From Trachythela sp. YZ-2020 (Eukaryota; Cnidaria; Anthozoa; Malacalcyonacea; Clavulariidae), in assembly GCA_016169945.1 (NCBI GenBank), contig JADLSH010000393.1, forward strand, positions 10,639,501 through 10,703,500: a DNA stretch of 64,000 nt. Direction: 5' to 3'. Positions 20,501 through 35,600 of the stretch are shown piece by piece. Made by a program: the position numbers and the translations under genes. The notes beneath the pieces are model-generated. The model was not told the DNA's origin. It made no database searches and saw nothing but the letters and a program-made list of their open reading frames with translations. The first letter of the stretch is position 1; every line of letters begins with the position of its first letter.

Positions 20501-23500
20501 ACGATTCTGGTAACTTCTCGGTCGTAGCTGCCCGGGTCGGCTGGGTTCTCATCCGTTCTCACGCATGGTTCTCACGTGTCTCCACTTGACGTATTCCTTG
20601 GCGTTAATCTTCTTGACTCTGTTCGACACGAATTGCTTGTAGGCCCCACACCCTTTAATCCAGTACAGATCCAGTACTGGAACTTCTGTCAACGACTTGA
20701 CAGCTGCAGCTGCGGTATTTCTTTATCCCAGGGCAAACCTTGTTCGCATACTTCTCGGTATATAAGCTTCCCTACGAGTGAGACTGGCGAGGCGAGTCCC
20801 AGTCGTAGATTGAGACAAGGAACCGTAATATCCCTCGCTTGGTCGTCGTTGTTTTCTCAGGAAATGCTACTGAGATCGTGTGTTCCCCTTTATTCCACGG
20901 AAGTCCTAGCATTTTCGTCTCACCTGGTTTCACACCAAGTTGATCTTTTGCATAACTTTGTGTGCTTGGCGTTGACTCATCGTTTTCTTCTAGATCGGAC
21001 ACGTTAGAATGCCATTTGTGTAGGTCGAATTTTGCCTGCCCGAATATCTCCTTCACCGTTCCTTTCAACTCGCGCACTCCGTCTCTGGTTTCTCCACCTG
21101 TGATGATGTCATCGACGTAGAGGCTTCCCTCGATCTCGTCGACTTCCGTAGGGTATTTCTCACGCGCACTCTCTTAAGGCTGGTTTCCATATGGTCGTAA
21201 CCGTGTCGTAACTGTCGTGGAGATAGGCTTGCAGTCTATGTCGTGGAGATAGGCTTGCAGTCTATCTCCACGACAGTTACGACACGTTTACGACACGGTT
21301 ACGACCATATGGAAACCAGCCTTAAGCGTTGCTGGATCGTTGCACCTAACAAGAATGGTGATTGGACAAGGGCACGAGTGAATTTCAGGACTTCGATCGT
21401 CAGTGTCTCTTTGTCCTTAAACCATTGAAACCTGAGAGAATCTCTGTGCTCTGGTCTTATTGTCACTTGCAAAAACGCTTGTTTAATGTCCGCGAACACA
21501 GAGCCACAGGCTTTAGACGATTTCTGATGAGCACGTTCCACAATAGGTTCTGAAGGGGAGGTACCGTCTCCAAACAGTCGTTTAACGATGGGCTGTTCTC
21601 CGAGGCCTTAGCTGACGCGTCATACACGATCCGCATCTTTGTGGATTCTGCTGTCTTCCTGATAACTGGTTTGTGTCGGATGTAGCACTCTTTCCCCTGA
21701 GGCTCTTCGGTTACCTTCTCCACGATCCCTTCCTTCAACTGATCTTGGATGATTTCATGGTAAGTAAGTAAGTAAGTAAGCAGGGGTGCTTATTATCCTT
21801 ACTTGCAGCTGAGAGCTAAGCTGAATTGCGAAGGACACAGCTCAACGTGACCAAGTCGAAGGCTTTCCAGGGCGCATATGGCAGCCACCTTTTGCTCGCC
21901 ATCACGGAGCACAGCTACGATGGAAGGGCCAGTTAGGGGTTAAACCCAACCCACCCTGTCAACATTCCCTGTGGGAGGAAACCGGAGTACCCGGAGAAAA
22001 CCCACGACTTTCGGCAGAGCGTTGACTAACTCTTTTCACATAGCTATCATAAGTCGTCCCCAACGGGACTTGAACCCACGATATCAGAGGTGAAAGGCGC
22101 GTGCTCTGACGATTGCGCCACCGAAGCCCCTTCTGTACTACTATGGTACTGGTCAAGGACTTCCGGGTCACGTTGCAATTTCTTCAGCAAATTATTCAAC
22201 CGTCCTAAACTGTTGGACTCGTTGGTTGGTAAAGGCTTGTCACAATAACCCAGTTTCGTACCATCCGTCATCGTTGCGTTGTAGTTGTTCCTTGAAGTCT
22301 TGGTAGACTGATTGTTGGCTCCCGTTGGGTTGATCTTGGAAGCCAAGGACATCCAAGCTACATAGCTGCTCGTAATTGGCTGCTGAAGATTTGGTGAAGT
22401 ACACGCTGCTGAGATCTGCTTCTTCGCCAGCTGCCATAATGGTCCAACCCAGAGTCGTCAGTTCTCCGACAGGCTGTCCAAGCTTGGGTTTGGTGTTGGT
22501 CTTTATTCTTGAGTAGTCGCTTGCTCCAAATATCAAGGAAATTGGTAATTCTGGTTTTGTGTCGTTGTCGTCCATTGACACTTCTCTCAAATGTTCATAC
22601 TGTTGGATAATTTCACCATAATGTGGGTTTGGTCTATTTTGTAAATATGTTAGCAATCATCAAAAAGAGGCTATATAGCCGAGGTTAATTATTTCCATAA
22701 GGCCACTATTTGTTAGATATTAGTTTCTCATCAGGATCGTTTGTCAACATGCATGCGGGCGGGCGGCCATTATCATTATGTCATTATTGCAGTATGGACT
22801 CGTACCCAGGCTTTTCTTAGAGCGCGTGCAAGCGAAAGTGCGCAACATATAGGGATATGAACGGATAGAAGGGTATGAATAGAATTCGATGTTAAATCGT
22901 ACGTTTTATTTCGCAATTTGGCTAGCGTTCTTGTTAAAAATATAATTTCACAAGAAAATGACAATAATGACGACCGATGCGGCCATTTTCAAAGTCATGC
23001 GGGCGGTGGATGAGAAACTAATATCTAACAAATAGTGGCCTAACGGTGTATTTAATTCATTTCAATCCTTACTTAATTTCGACTATCCAGACATCTGTTC
23101 AGCTCTTTTGTATTTTCTGTGGAGTAATAAGCTTAGCACAAAAATACCTTTTTTGGTTTTGGTTCCGAATTGTCAAAAGTTGGGTAACATGGAAACTTGG
23201 GTGGAGAACATGTACACATGCTTACTATCCCCTCCCATAAAAACTCATTGATAGATCATGATACAAAAATAAAAAATAAAACCACAATTTAATAGTCTTA
23301 TTGTCATGCGAATTACGATAGACCTCTACATTAATGTACAAGATCTGAATATAGAGATGTTGATTATGAAGGCGTTCAATTATACAAACTCGCGACAGGT
23401 GTTTATCAGGTCTACAACCACTCGGGCTACGCCTTCGCATTTGAAACCTGATATACTTTGTAAAACATTGCTCGTATATTAACATAATATTATAGATTGA

Positions 23501-26500
23501 TGTATATATGCATGTTTTATTTTTCTATGATGACTAGGTTTACTTCTTTGAAGCAACTCAATCACTGAAGATACAATGTGAAAGTCTACAACAACGAGCT
23601 GATATCTTAACACAAGAGTTAACCTGCCGAGATGAAGAAGTAGTCATGCATCAAAAGGTATTAAAATGAAGTGCCTTAACTCCAAATTTCGTAGTTACCG
23701 TATTAACTTCTTATTGCAACCGTTTGCCATTTTTGTCTGCATTTTCTTGAAGATCCGTGACCGTGATTCTTGCATCATTGCATGTGCGCCAATATTTTGT
23801 CAATCCAAACCAAAATTTAATAACTTCATTCACATTCATTTTACGTCAAGCTTACTACAGAGGAGTACAGCGTTACTTGATTGTAAAATGAGTATAGATA
23901 ATAACAGGGTTCAAGAAGTTAGTAATGAAAAATCGCACGCGTGTTTGACGAAATATTGTGCGAAGTGCGAAGCATAAGTGCTATTATAAGTATTTCGTCA
24001 ACTATCAATCTCGTGGTCAAGCATGCACGTGCATGCAAGTTCTTCTGTCCATCCTATGCAATTTTGTGTTCTTTTTTACAAAGTTTCAATCAGAAACTGC
24101 ATTCAATAATTGGTTTTTCTGTGACGCAAACAAGAAGACGAGCCTCGTAGTTTCTAGCCTGCGCCACAGACTCTATATGAATTAGTAGTATATATATATT
24201 TATATATGGCGCGATTCAGCAATTGTGTACAAAATTTAGCTTTCCTATACTGTAATTGGCGATGCCGTTTTAGACGCTTTTGTATGGTCTTGAGAAAACA
24301 TTCGCACACCTGTAAGGTAGATAATGATTAATGCATGGTGTGTATTGCTATTTGCAGGAGATAGACAGCGAGAGGCAGGCTCGTGCAGAACACGAATTTA
24401 TGGCACAGAAACTGATTTTAAAAGTTGAAGAATTACAATCGCGAATACACAATAAAGATTTTAAGTCGGAACATTACGATGCAGTGCTCTGGTAAGTAGT
24501 GAACATGTGTGCCATGTCCATGCAGAACAAAGGTGTTATAGTCTCGTTTAGTCAGTATATCAACATCGGATATTAAGGAGAAAGATTTTTAGTTTCGTAA
24601 AGTAAATAAAATGTTGTTCTTGAACGAAATTGGTATACACCATGTACACCAGATCAAACGCTCTACTCTACCGCTCTATACTTTACTGATCGTCCTGCAT
24701 CGAGTACCAAGAAACAAATTTTACAGGTTTACGTTTCAGGAAATGTTTTAGGTTTGAATTTATTTCATCACATGTGTATAAGTTTCACTTTCACCATATT
24801 ACATGAATATATGTCCCCTTTAGTGATCGTCAAGATATTGAGAAAGAAGTTATGCTGTTACGTAAAGAACATGTTGTACTCGAGGCTTCGCTGAACAGGG
24901 AAACAAATGAGAATGTGGAAATTCAGAAAGAGGTATCGCTTTGGCCTGTTTATGCTATAAATACTTTCATTTCTTAAATTTGGAGACAATTGACATCTCA
25001 AGCCAGCACTCAAATTTTCAGTGAAAAAAGCCAGAAAAATGTTGATTTCGAAAACTTCGTCTGATGGGTGTTTAGGTAAAACCTTTCAAGTTTTGTCTGA
25101 CTAAACAAAACTATAGGTACTCCATAAAAACAAAAAATAAGTGTACAGTTTACCCCAAATTTTTCTAGTTATCGCAATTTGAATCTTCATAAGTAAAGTA
25201 AAAATAAGGTGTGCCGAAATTTTCTCTTCTTTAATGGTTATGCCGTGCTTTAATATATGCCGTGTTGTTCTACGGCTTCGTGAACTATCATGACAAGATC
25301 AATTAAGATTACTATAAAAAATAAACCATTAAAGAAGAGAAAGTTTCCGCACACGTTTGGTAAAAATAATTGAAAAATTTGGTAAAACTACACCTAAAAT
25401 TCGTTGCGCAATGTCCAATCTACCATAACGCACGTCTCTCATGTGATGTAACCTTAAGGGATTTCAGGGAATATATATTATTGCAGGGTTTTTATATAGG
25501 CGTGCAAGATCTTTAAAGTGCATATACACCTCTCCCTATAATAGCTATATTGCAACATTTACAACAGGCAAAAGTTAAGCAGAAAAATTGTTGTTATCTA
25601 CTGCATTGAAGCATACATTTCTCTACAGATGCAGTCATGTAAGCAAACATTGGCACTTCTGAAACAAGACAAAGAGTACTTAAATAAGCAATTGACTGAA
25701 GTCACAACAAAATGTGAAGTATTTGAACAACAAGTGACTGTTCTTAATCAAGAACTAGCGAAAATAAAACAAGACAGAGAAGAATTGTACGAGAAATACA
25801 TTTCTGTAAGGTAATATCCATTTTTGTTACAAATGTCAAATAAAACACTAATCATAGAAGCATAGTATTTGAGTTGTCAATAACCATTTAATGTCGGATT
25901 GTTGGTAAACTGTATAGATATAGTAACATTAATGGTACTCGATCTGTATATTTTGTATGCGCAACCCTCTGAACTAGGTCGCAGGATACGCCAGAACGCA
26001 TGCAGACCTCCAGAAGAGAAGTTTATACGTCATTTTTTCATGCAGCATTATAACATATTCAAGATGAACTCAACTGTATAACAATCACTATACATATTCG
26101 GGGGAAATATCGAGTTTGCTTTTTCCAACATCGATGTTTTTACGTCTACCTGACGTCCACTTCGAGTTGCCGTGCACTCGTGCAGGCCAGGAGAGGGGGT
26201 GAAACAAGGGATATAGCTATTTATCTGAGGCATACATGCAGGCCCAAACTATTCAAGCAATATGAATAATAAAATAACTTGAGTTAACTGGTTCAGACGG
26301 ATTTGTAGGAGTATGTATTTGTGTCTATTGAGTTCATAAGCTATCCAGGCTTTGTACAACCGATTCCACGGCAGGGTCGTCGGCGTGAGTTACAGGGAGA
26401 TATCCCGGTATTAGGTGTATCAATTGGAGAAGTTAGAGGTCCAGTAAATACCACTGATAAGAGGTTATTGAACCAGAAGGAGTACATGGACTGTTTCATG

Positions 26501-29500
26501 GCATGTGGATTGTCATGGCATATTACTAACGAAATAACGCGCAGAAGATGGGTGTCTTCAATATTGCAGGAATCTACTCTAGATCAAATACTGTCTTCAG
26601 ACCCGGATATTGTGATGGATTTTACATTTGGTCCCCCCCCCTTGGTGGAAGTGACCACCTTACAATAGTCGCTGAGCTAAAGATGTATGATAATGTAGAG
26701 TACTTAACATCCTCAAAGTATAATTATGCCGGATGTGACAATACCATAGTTCTGAATATGGGACAGCAAACTGATTGGGCATATTCGAGTAAGGCATTTG
26801 ATTGTGTTGATGAACAGTGTTCTGAGCTGACTGAAAAAATAATGAATATTATTGATGCATGTGTACCAGTTACTGTATTAAAAACTACTAAAGAAGGGAT
26901 ACCAATTAGAAAAACACCCTGGGAGTGCTCTAAGCTTCGTCGTGCAAGAAAAGCAAAAGACACTGCTTGGTACTGTTTCGATACTACACCTTCCCACTTC
27001 AAACTTATGTGTGCCCTGCAGACACAGGAGAAATATGAAGGTGTGGTAAGAAGTAGTAAGAATGTGTGCCCTGCAGGCACAGGAGAAATATGAAGGTGTG
27101 GTAAGAAGTAGTAAGAATGTGTGCTGACGTAGAAAAGAAGTTGTAAGAGTGTGTGCCCTATGAAAATATGAATGGTAAAGTGAGAAGTGCAGAAGTAAAG
27201 GAAATTGCAAGTGGTGAAGTACAAGTAATCCTAAAAGGTTCTTTGCATATTTGAGAAGCAAGAAACAATCCAATAGTACTGTGTGACCTACCTGAAAAAA
27301 AACAATGGTGAATTGACTAATTGCCCAAAAGAAACTGCTGAAGTACTGGTTAAGTCATTTGCATCAACATTTACAAGGGAGTCTGCACTTGATTTGAACT
27401 GTCAGCTTGATACTGTTGTTATGGAGGAGATTAGTCCATTGACATTATTAGACTCAGATGTCAAAAGGGAACTGATTGCTCTGAACATCTCTAAGGCAGC
27501 TGGACCGGATAGGATTCACCCCAAAATTATAAGAAATTTGGCTGAAAATGAGGACTTTATCAGTGCAGTGGCACAACTGTATAGAACAATATGTAATACT
27601 GGGAAATTACCACAGGCATGGAAGAGAGCTATCATTCATGCATTACACAAGAAAGGGGCTATTAGTGATGCTGGTAATTACCGACCGGTATCCCTGACAT
27701 GTATTTTATGTAAAGTTTTTGAGAAATTTCTTAGTAAGCATATGTACAATCACATCAGGAATTATATCAACTTAAACCAGCACGGATTTGTGGAAGGCAG
27801 ATCCTGTCTCTCGAATCTGTTGGAAACTCTACAACAAATTATCAAGATCTGGTTTATTTAGACTTCCAAAAGGCTTTTGATAAAGTACCACACAAGCGTC
27901 TGTTACTAAAACTGCGTGCCTATGGAATTACAGGCCAGGTTAATGATATCATCCAGAATTTTCTTTCTGATAGATCAATGGCTGTTAGGAGATTATATTT
28001 CTTCATGGGAACCAGTAACATCTGGGGTTCCTCAAGGATCCGTATTGGGTCCCTTGTTGTTCCTGCTGTTTATTAACGATATGCCCAATGTTACTAGATG
28101 CAGTGCTTTGCTATTTGCCGATGACTCGAAAGTGACTGGTAATGCTCACTGTCCAGAGATAATTCAATCTGACCTCAATAGTCTCAACCAGTGGGCAGAT
28201 GTTTGGCAGATGAGTTTTAATGTATCAAAGTGTAGTGTTGTTCATGTCGGTGATGATAATCCCTTGAATACTTATACGATGGGCGACACCATACTTAATA
28301 GCTCAGAGAAGGAAAAAGACTTAGGAGTTATTTTATCAGCTGGGAGATCATTCTGGGGAGATCAAATAAAAGCTGGAATTGGAAAAGCAAAGAAAATGAC
28401 ATCTTGGATAATAAGATATGTGATTTCCCGTAAACCAGAGGTATTAATTCCCCAGTACAAGTCTTTTCTGAGGCCGCACTTAGAATATTGTGTTCAAGTG
28501 TGGTCCCCTGTTGCCAGACATGGTAACTGGGGGATCATTATGGAAATCGAAAACTGTCAACGATATTTTACAAGATTAATTCACGGTATGGGCTCACTTA
28601 ATTATATCAAAGATTGGAGAGGCTTAATTTGACAACTTTGTTGGAACGAAGAATGAGGGGAGACTTGATTGAAACTTTCAAAATTCTAAATGGTCTTGTA
28701 CAATATGGAAGTGATATGTTTAGTCAAACGAGTCAATATAACACACGTAATTTGAGAAATATGCAACATCAATCAACGAGAGCTGCTTCCGACTTTTTTA
28801 GCATAAGGGTGATAATCTTCCGCTTCATGTGAAACATTCAACTTCTGTAATGGCTTTTAAAATTGGCTTAGAGAATTTTAAGAAAAGTGTGCCCGACTCC
28901 CCAAATGGTTTTTGGCAGCTGTCGCAGGAAATTTTCAAGAAGATACCTGATAACAGCAACAAACAAACTTTTAAATAAAATTTAAGAGGCCGGATGTTAT
29001 AACATATTTTCTTCTTTTTCATTTTTTTTTTTTTTTTAGAAAATTATGTATTTTTAAGCATATTTAAGGATTAATGTATTATATAGTGATTATTATATAT
29101 TTGTAATTATTTTAAAATTAGAGATACCCAGGGTGGTATAATAAAGTTTATCTTATCTTATCTTAGGTAAGCCTTCGGTATTTGTTAAGAAATGGGCTCT
29201 ATAAAACCTTTAATATCTTGAAGCTCTCTTACTACCTGCGCCTTCTGGGGATCCACGCCGTGCTAGAAATCACAGTTACTTTCCTTCGAGGCAAATATTA
29301 CCTATAAATATAATATACATACTTTTCTAGAGAGAAGTATAAATCTGAATACGAAATGAGGTTAAGAGATGAACTGGATGTAATTACAACAAAGACTAAT
29401 ACTGAGTTGGATAAAATTAAAAATAATAGTAAAGAAATGTATGAGAGAGAAAACAGGTGAGGAATAAGTAATTTAAAAAAATAATCCCAATTTTAATGTA

Positions 29501-32500
29501 GATACCTAAATTAGCTTTTAATATATAATGTGATAATTCAGTTTTAAGCCCGTTTTGCACTAGGCGAATTTGTTTGCGCGAAACGAAAAAGATTCGGCAA
29601 TGTTGTTTTTTTTACGAAAATAAATTCGGAAATGTGATTGGAATCTATCCTACTTTTTCGTGGCGAATTTTGTCGTTAACCAATCACATTGCCGAATATA
29701 TTTTTCGCTTCGCGCGAACAAATTCACCTAGTGGAAAATGCGCCTTAATTATAAGAGAGCACGTGAGGCGCAAACGGTAAGAACGTTGACTTTTGAATAA
29801 GCTCAAAGGCTCATAGGATGGACTAGACTAATGATGAGATAACGAGATCGGACTGCCCTGTGAGAAGTCGTGCTTTTTCTCAGCTATGTGTTTAAAACGA
29901 CCAGGCAAAGATCTTGTGTGTACTTATAGACTGCTTGCCGTCGAAAAACTACTTTAACATTAACATTCGTTCTAAGGAAATGCAAAACAAATTATTTGTA
30001 ATCAAATGTCTCGATTTGAAAAGGGTCATACATTGTCATTAATTTATACATGCAGTGTATATAAATTTTCCATTGTCATTGAATTAACAATTGCCACTCA
30101 TATTACGTTGAAATCATAGAAACTTGCGAGAAACAAGAGACAATGCACTCGCTGAAAAAGACAGAGCTGTACATGCTGAACAACAGATGACGTCACGATA
30201 TGAACAGGTGGCCCAAGAGTAGGTATTCCAAGACTTCCAAACTTTGTTGTTTTATTACTGTACCCAGGTTCCAGTCCTCACAAAAAATCAGTACTCGGCT
30301 AAATTATTACCCTGGTAAAGGACTGGTACGAGTACGAGTACTGACGTTTTCCCCAGGAAGGACTGGAACTAGAAGAAATTCGCATTAGCAAAACGGTGTA
30401 TTCAGGCAGAGACTCCAAGGTCAACATTGGAAGTCAATGACCTGGTTTGACCGCTTGCAAACAGTAACATCCAATCAACCTGAATGATCATGTTTTTCTT
30501 CAACGCAGTACAATTAGTGAGAAATGTGAACAAATAGTCGTAATAAAGCTTTCATCTTAAGAAATTATTTCCATTTTCAACAGGTACAGAGAGTTGCAGA
30601 CAGCATCTGATAGCAAGGTGACAGAACTGCAAAGCGATTTAAAACTCAAACAATTTGAGTTAGATCGTTTACAAATGTTGCACGTGGAAACATCTCAAAG
30701 TTTGAAACAAGCTAATGTTGATACGACCAAATATCAACACAAGTTAGAGGTATGTCAATCATTTTCTACAGTTTTCCATTAACAAGGTCAGACCGGTCAG
30801 ATCGATTAAATGGGACACGAAAATTTGGATCAAAACTTGAACCAGATCTTTCCATCAGATAAGAGACAGAAAATCTACTCTGACTGCTCTGACCATATAT
30901 TTAAATGGAAGCGCGTACTACGTTGTACCACAGAATACTATACAGAAAGTCATCTCCATATTGTTTTTGCGTAAGTGCTATTCGTCATCGATTCGCCACT
31001 CAGCAAGTGCCCTAACCAGAACTAGTAGTCACCCCCCTGGAAATATTCGATGACGAATAGCACTTACGCAAAAACAATATGGAGATACCTTTCTGGATAG
31101 TTTAGTATTCTGTGGTTGTACTATGCATGTAGTACAATAAATTACTCGTAGCCTGTATTTAGTTTAGTTTTGTTGTGCCCGCTTTATTAGGTTTTGAACA
31201 AAGAATTCTACACCCTTCAAGCGTCTTCTGACAAACAGATAAATGAACTACAGTCTACGAACACTGATGCAGTGAAGAAACTTTCAATATATGAAAAACT
31301 GGAACAAGAACTGGATGACGTCATTCTACAAGCAGCTCAATGTAAGTACACTCTCTAATAGTAGACAGCTTTAGCAAACACAACGCGACGTCAAAGAGGA
31401 CGTGAAAATGGCGTGGGCACATCCATAGATGGGCATATCGCGCCATTTTTACGCCATCCATAGATGGGCATATCGCGCCATTTTTACGCCATTTTCACGT
31501 CCTCTTTGACGTCGCGTTGTGTTTGCTAAAGCTGTCTAGTAATACGGACATGCACTGAAGGGACAGAACATGCAAAGTCTCGTGGTTTCCGTTTTATAGA
31601 GGTCATCACGATGACGTCAACTGGAAACATGCAGGTCCACCCTTCGGTGTCTATTAACGTACTATTAGGGCCTGTACTATTAGAGCCTGGTTGGCCGGGA
31701 AACTGTGTTTATATGACTGTAACTGTTCTCTGGGGAATAGATTTAGTATGTGTTGTCCTTATTAGAGTGTCCGTATAATAGAAGTTGTTTTAAAATAAAG
31801 TACATACGAGGATTTTTTAGGAAACTGTGTGTATAGAGAGGTATCCGTGAGCGGTTCTATTGATGTTGTAATGGAAATATCAAACCCATTCGTTATACGT
31901 GACTAAACTTTGCGTAAATATTTAGTGGAAAGTGAAGTGGATGCAGAGAGAGTGTTGTTTGCGTATGGTTATGGCGCTAATGTACCAAGTACTGCCAAGA
32001 GAAGAATGCAACAGAGGTAAAAGCAAATGCTATAAAAGTATAGTTCTGAATGTAACTAAATTTCTCCTTCGCTTGTGTTGTTGAGCACTCTGTGAGGTGA
32101 ATTGGTGGCTATAAGCTATAATGCAAAAGCTCACTTCCCTTGTGGTCGTTTGAGCACTCTGGCCCCAAGACACTTCACGCATGTCTGGATGCGCATGTGT
32201 CTGAGTATTGTACCACATGCGCTTGGTGAGGGCAAGAGTATGGTGTATAAATACGAAGTCACTCGCATCTAGACTGCGTTACAAGCTGCACTGACGAGCC
32301 GTTGAACGGCGAAACATGCATGTCTGCAGATTTGACTATATATATACTATATATATGCTCCTTCACTTTGTGTTGTTGAGCACTCTGTGAGGTTAATTGG
32401 TGGCTATAAGCTATAATGCAAAAGCTCACTTCCCTTGTGGTCGTTTGAGCACTCTGGCCCCAAGACACTTCACGCATGTCTGGATGCGCATGTGTCTGAG

Positions 32501-32635
32501 TATTGTACCACATGCGCTTGGTGAGGGCAAGAGTATGGACTATGGTGTATAAATACGAAGTCACTCGCATCTAGACTGCGTTACAAGCTGCACTGACGAG
32601 CCGTTGAACGGCGAAACATGCATGTCTGCAGATTT

Positions 32636-32695
<60 letters not shown>

Positions 32696-35600
32696 TATAC
32701 AAACCGCACAAGAGGTCTTTATCAGATTTAAAACATCTGCCGAGTGTTTTAGATGTGATAAAGGCCGAACTGTAAGGTTTGTATATGACTTCTAAAATGA
32801 CTCGTTTTGTACGCTCACTGGCGTTGGAATTTTGAAGATTGATGTTATCTACGCTGTAAAAATTGAAGGAGAAAATTTGAGCAAGTCTATATCAAATATA
32901 TATAGATCGGGTCATGAGTTTCCTTTGTATTTTGCCTATGAATAATTAATGAATTTTAGAAATATATATATATATATATAGTTTGACATGCAAAGATCTC
33001 ATGCAATCCCTATAAAGCTTGGATCATATTATTTGCACCGATCCGAGCTTATATGGATTGAAATATTTGCCGAATGAATATTCGTGGTTTGTCCCACCAA
33101 AACAAGTAGTTTCTGTGTTATTGATCAACTTGTATAAACTTGTATAAACTCCATCTTTGTATACGATTTCATCAAGTATTCACCTTGCTCGTCGTGTATT
33201 GAAGTTAGAAAGAATAAATACAACATTACAAGGACAGCTAGAGGATGAGAAAAAGAAGAGAGATGAACTTTTACAACAGGTAAATTGGTAAAATATAATT
33301 GCCTTTAATTCTCATATTGCCCTGATATATAAATACCGCGAATTTTTATTACCCTTAATTCCTTAAACTATTCCTAACCCGAATCCTTGTCCTAATCCAT
33401 ACCCCTGTATACCATTGCCAAAATTGTGCATCCAAGTTGTAACGTTATTAAGGGTTATTTATAATTATATGGAAGTCACAAAAAAATTTAACAATTGTAC
33501 GGATATGCAATCTTGATTGTGCTTATAAACTCCTTAATTGTATAGTTTATGGTACGCTTACAATAAATATTTATTTTATGAATTATTGAGATAAAATAAT
33601 ACATTGCAGCCCAAAGCTGATTTTACACCGGTTAGTCTTAAATCTTGGTGTAGTAAACTTGTGTTTGTGTCTTAAATTGTAATTTGAAACACGAAGGGGA
33701 GGCAATAAGCTATGAAGTTTGTGTGTGCTCACTGTGCTGTCACTTGTGATGGAATCAAACATCGACTTGCAGATTTTACGATGATGAACTTCCAAACGAT
33801 CCATATTGAGTTCCTTCAATGCTATGTCATACTCCTGATTAGGAAGAATGATTGACATGACACGTTTTTGGATTCTTTCCATATCTTCAATTAGGTATTT
33901 GGAGGGAGAGCTGTGAAAAACTGGTACTGCATTGTCCAAAAGTGGTCTAATACACGTTACGTAAAACGTTTCCAGGTCTTGACATTGAACGTGGGCCATC
34001 TTCAATTGAATAAGAAAATAAATTATTTTTTTGACGCTTTCTTAACGTGTGCGTTCCATGAAAGATCGCTAGAGATTGTAAGACTTAAGAGTTTGACGCT
34101 GTTAATGACTTCGAGAGATTTACCATTCTCGAGAGATTTACCATTTTAACAGGAATAAAATCTCTCTGATATTTAGCAAAGGATATTCGGACCTCTTTCG
34201 CACTTTTCTGGATTGAGTTGGAGCCTGTTAGAAGTTGACCAACAAAGCACCTTGTCAGCGATGACTTGAGCGCAGCTCACGTTTCCTTTGAGAACGGTTT
34301 CGGACGTTGCCGTATCGTCAATATATTTCCATCATTTAGCGTTGTCGATGGCTAGGTCGTTGATTACAATTAAAAAGGTCCAAGTTTTGTTCCCTGTGGT
34401 ACGCCCGATGGGACACTTCCCCACTCGGAGAAACACCCTCCGACCACCTTAATTCTTTGATGGCGATCTGTCAAAAAATCAATTATCCAATTTACAACAC
34501 TATGCGGCAAGTCCAGGTTGCATAGTTTCTGAATCAATATTCTGTGGTCAATAAGATCGAATTCCTTTCTATAATCGAAAAGAATAACCCTCTCAGTGAG
34601 CATCAGTGTCAATTGTACACTTGTGAAGCATATCCAAAAGGGCAAACGTACAAGATTTAGGTATTGCACCATACTGATTAGAATCCATAACTTTTAAAGC
34701 TGCAGGCTTGACATAATCGGTAACTAAGATATCCTCCGCAATTTTCGAAATACAAGATGTCAACGAAATTGGTCTTAAAACTTTTTCCAAGTTTAGGATG
34801 ATCTTTTTCTTAGGTAAAGGATTCACATTGGCTAACTTCCATAAGGAAGGCAACCGCTGTTCTTTGAAAGAGGAATTCAAAATGACACAGATTGGGAAAG
34901 CTAGAAAGTCGGCAAATTTCTTTAAAAACCAACTGGGAATGTTGTCGGAACCAGAAGAATTTTGTTTTAATAACAACTTCAACACTCTGTGTTCAGTCAC
35001 GTTTGGAAAAGTTGGACAGTCCTCTAAGGGAACCTTGTCTATAGAGTCAGATAAGCGATAATCTTCCAATGGATCAAGAAATGCTTTTCCAATTGCATTT
35101 GCAATATCCTGCATTGACAGACCCTCGATTTCTTCTATATCAAAACGAGAAATGAAATATACTTCAGATTGTGGTTAGATTTTATAAATCACGAGTGATC
35201 TGTCTTGCCATCCGTGCTGTTGGTTCCGAACGTTCATATAGGAGCATATCAAATATAGCTATCTATATAGACCGGCGACTTTCTATAGAAATAGCCTGAA
35301 ATGACGTCACAATATATTAGCACATAATTTACAAAACTTCATTGTTCATCCAGTTATGCGGTTTTATACACAGGGAACCTTACTTATGAAATAGCCAAAT
35401 ACATAAATGGGCATCAGCCTTTAGCATTATAGGATAAAATTAAGTATATCTAATATCCATAGTGTAATAAAATAATAATCTTTTAATATCCATCTTTAGT
35501 TAAAAAATACAATGGATTTACAGCTGTAAGAATAATTTCTATACAATAATATATGATATGTACAAAACTATAAAAATGGTTAAGTTATTAATTGTTTATT

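Larger units (their letters stand above)
19050..22656 (-). mobile_element. Decayed BEL/Pao LTR retrotransposon, pol region (intron 1)
   Basis: On the minus strand, in order: protease-region relic near 22540 ([16 protein letters not shown]), RT ([33 protein letters not shown], then [10 protein letters not shown] near 21105), RNase H-side linker ([13 protein letters not shown] type), integrase zinc-binding ([20 protein letters not shown]) and integrase core to [20 protein letters not shown]. Frameshifts and stops are frequent. Three later insertions lie inside: a SINE, a TTAA MITE and a hAT MITE. LTRs were not found. Confidence 0.8.
32061..32640 (+). mobile_element. Dimeric hammerhead-ribozyme repeat (retrozyme-like), 302-bp unit, intron 10
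   Basis: Two nearly identical tandem copies start at about 32061 and 32358 with GTGTTGTTGAGCACTCTGTG. Each ends in a complete type I hammerhead. The distance between equivalent ribozyme bases is 302 bp, so self-cleavage at both sites would release a 302-nt RNA. No ORF is present. Small tandem elements of this design, with type I hammerheads and short stem III, are known as retrozymes in plants and animals. The closing (TA)n tract follows directly. Confidence 0.8.

Noticed and set aside
22057..22130. tRNA gene on the minus strand
   Set aside because: It has A and B boxes but is the head of a longer SINE with a simple-repeat tail inside a retrotransposon.
26724..27273. Minus-strand ORFs rich in Phe, Leu and His
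   Set aside because: They are antisense to the LINE in intron 5 and arise from its internal tandem duplication.
32604..32795. ORF coding IYIYIY
   Set aside because: It is a translation of a (TA)n microsatellite.
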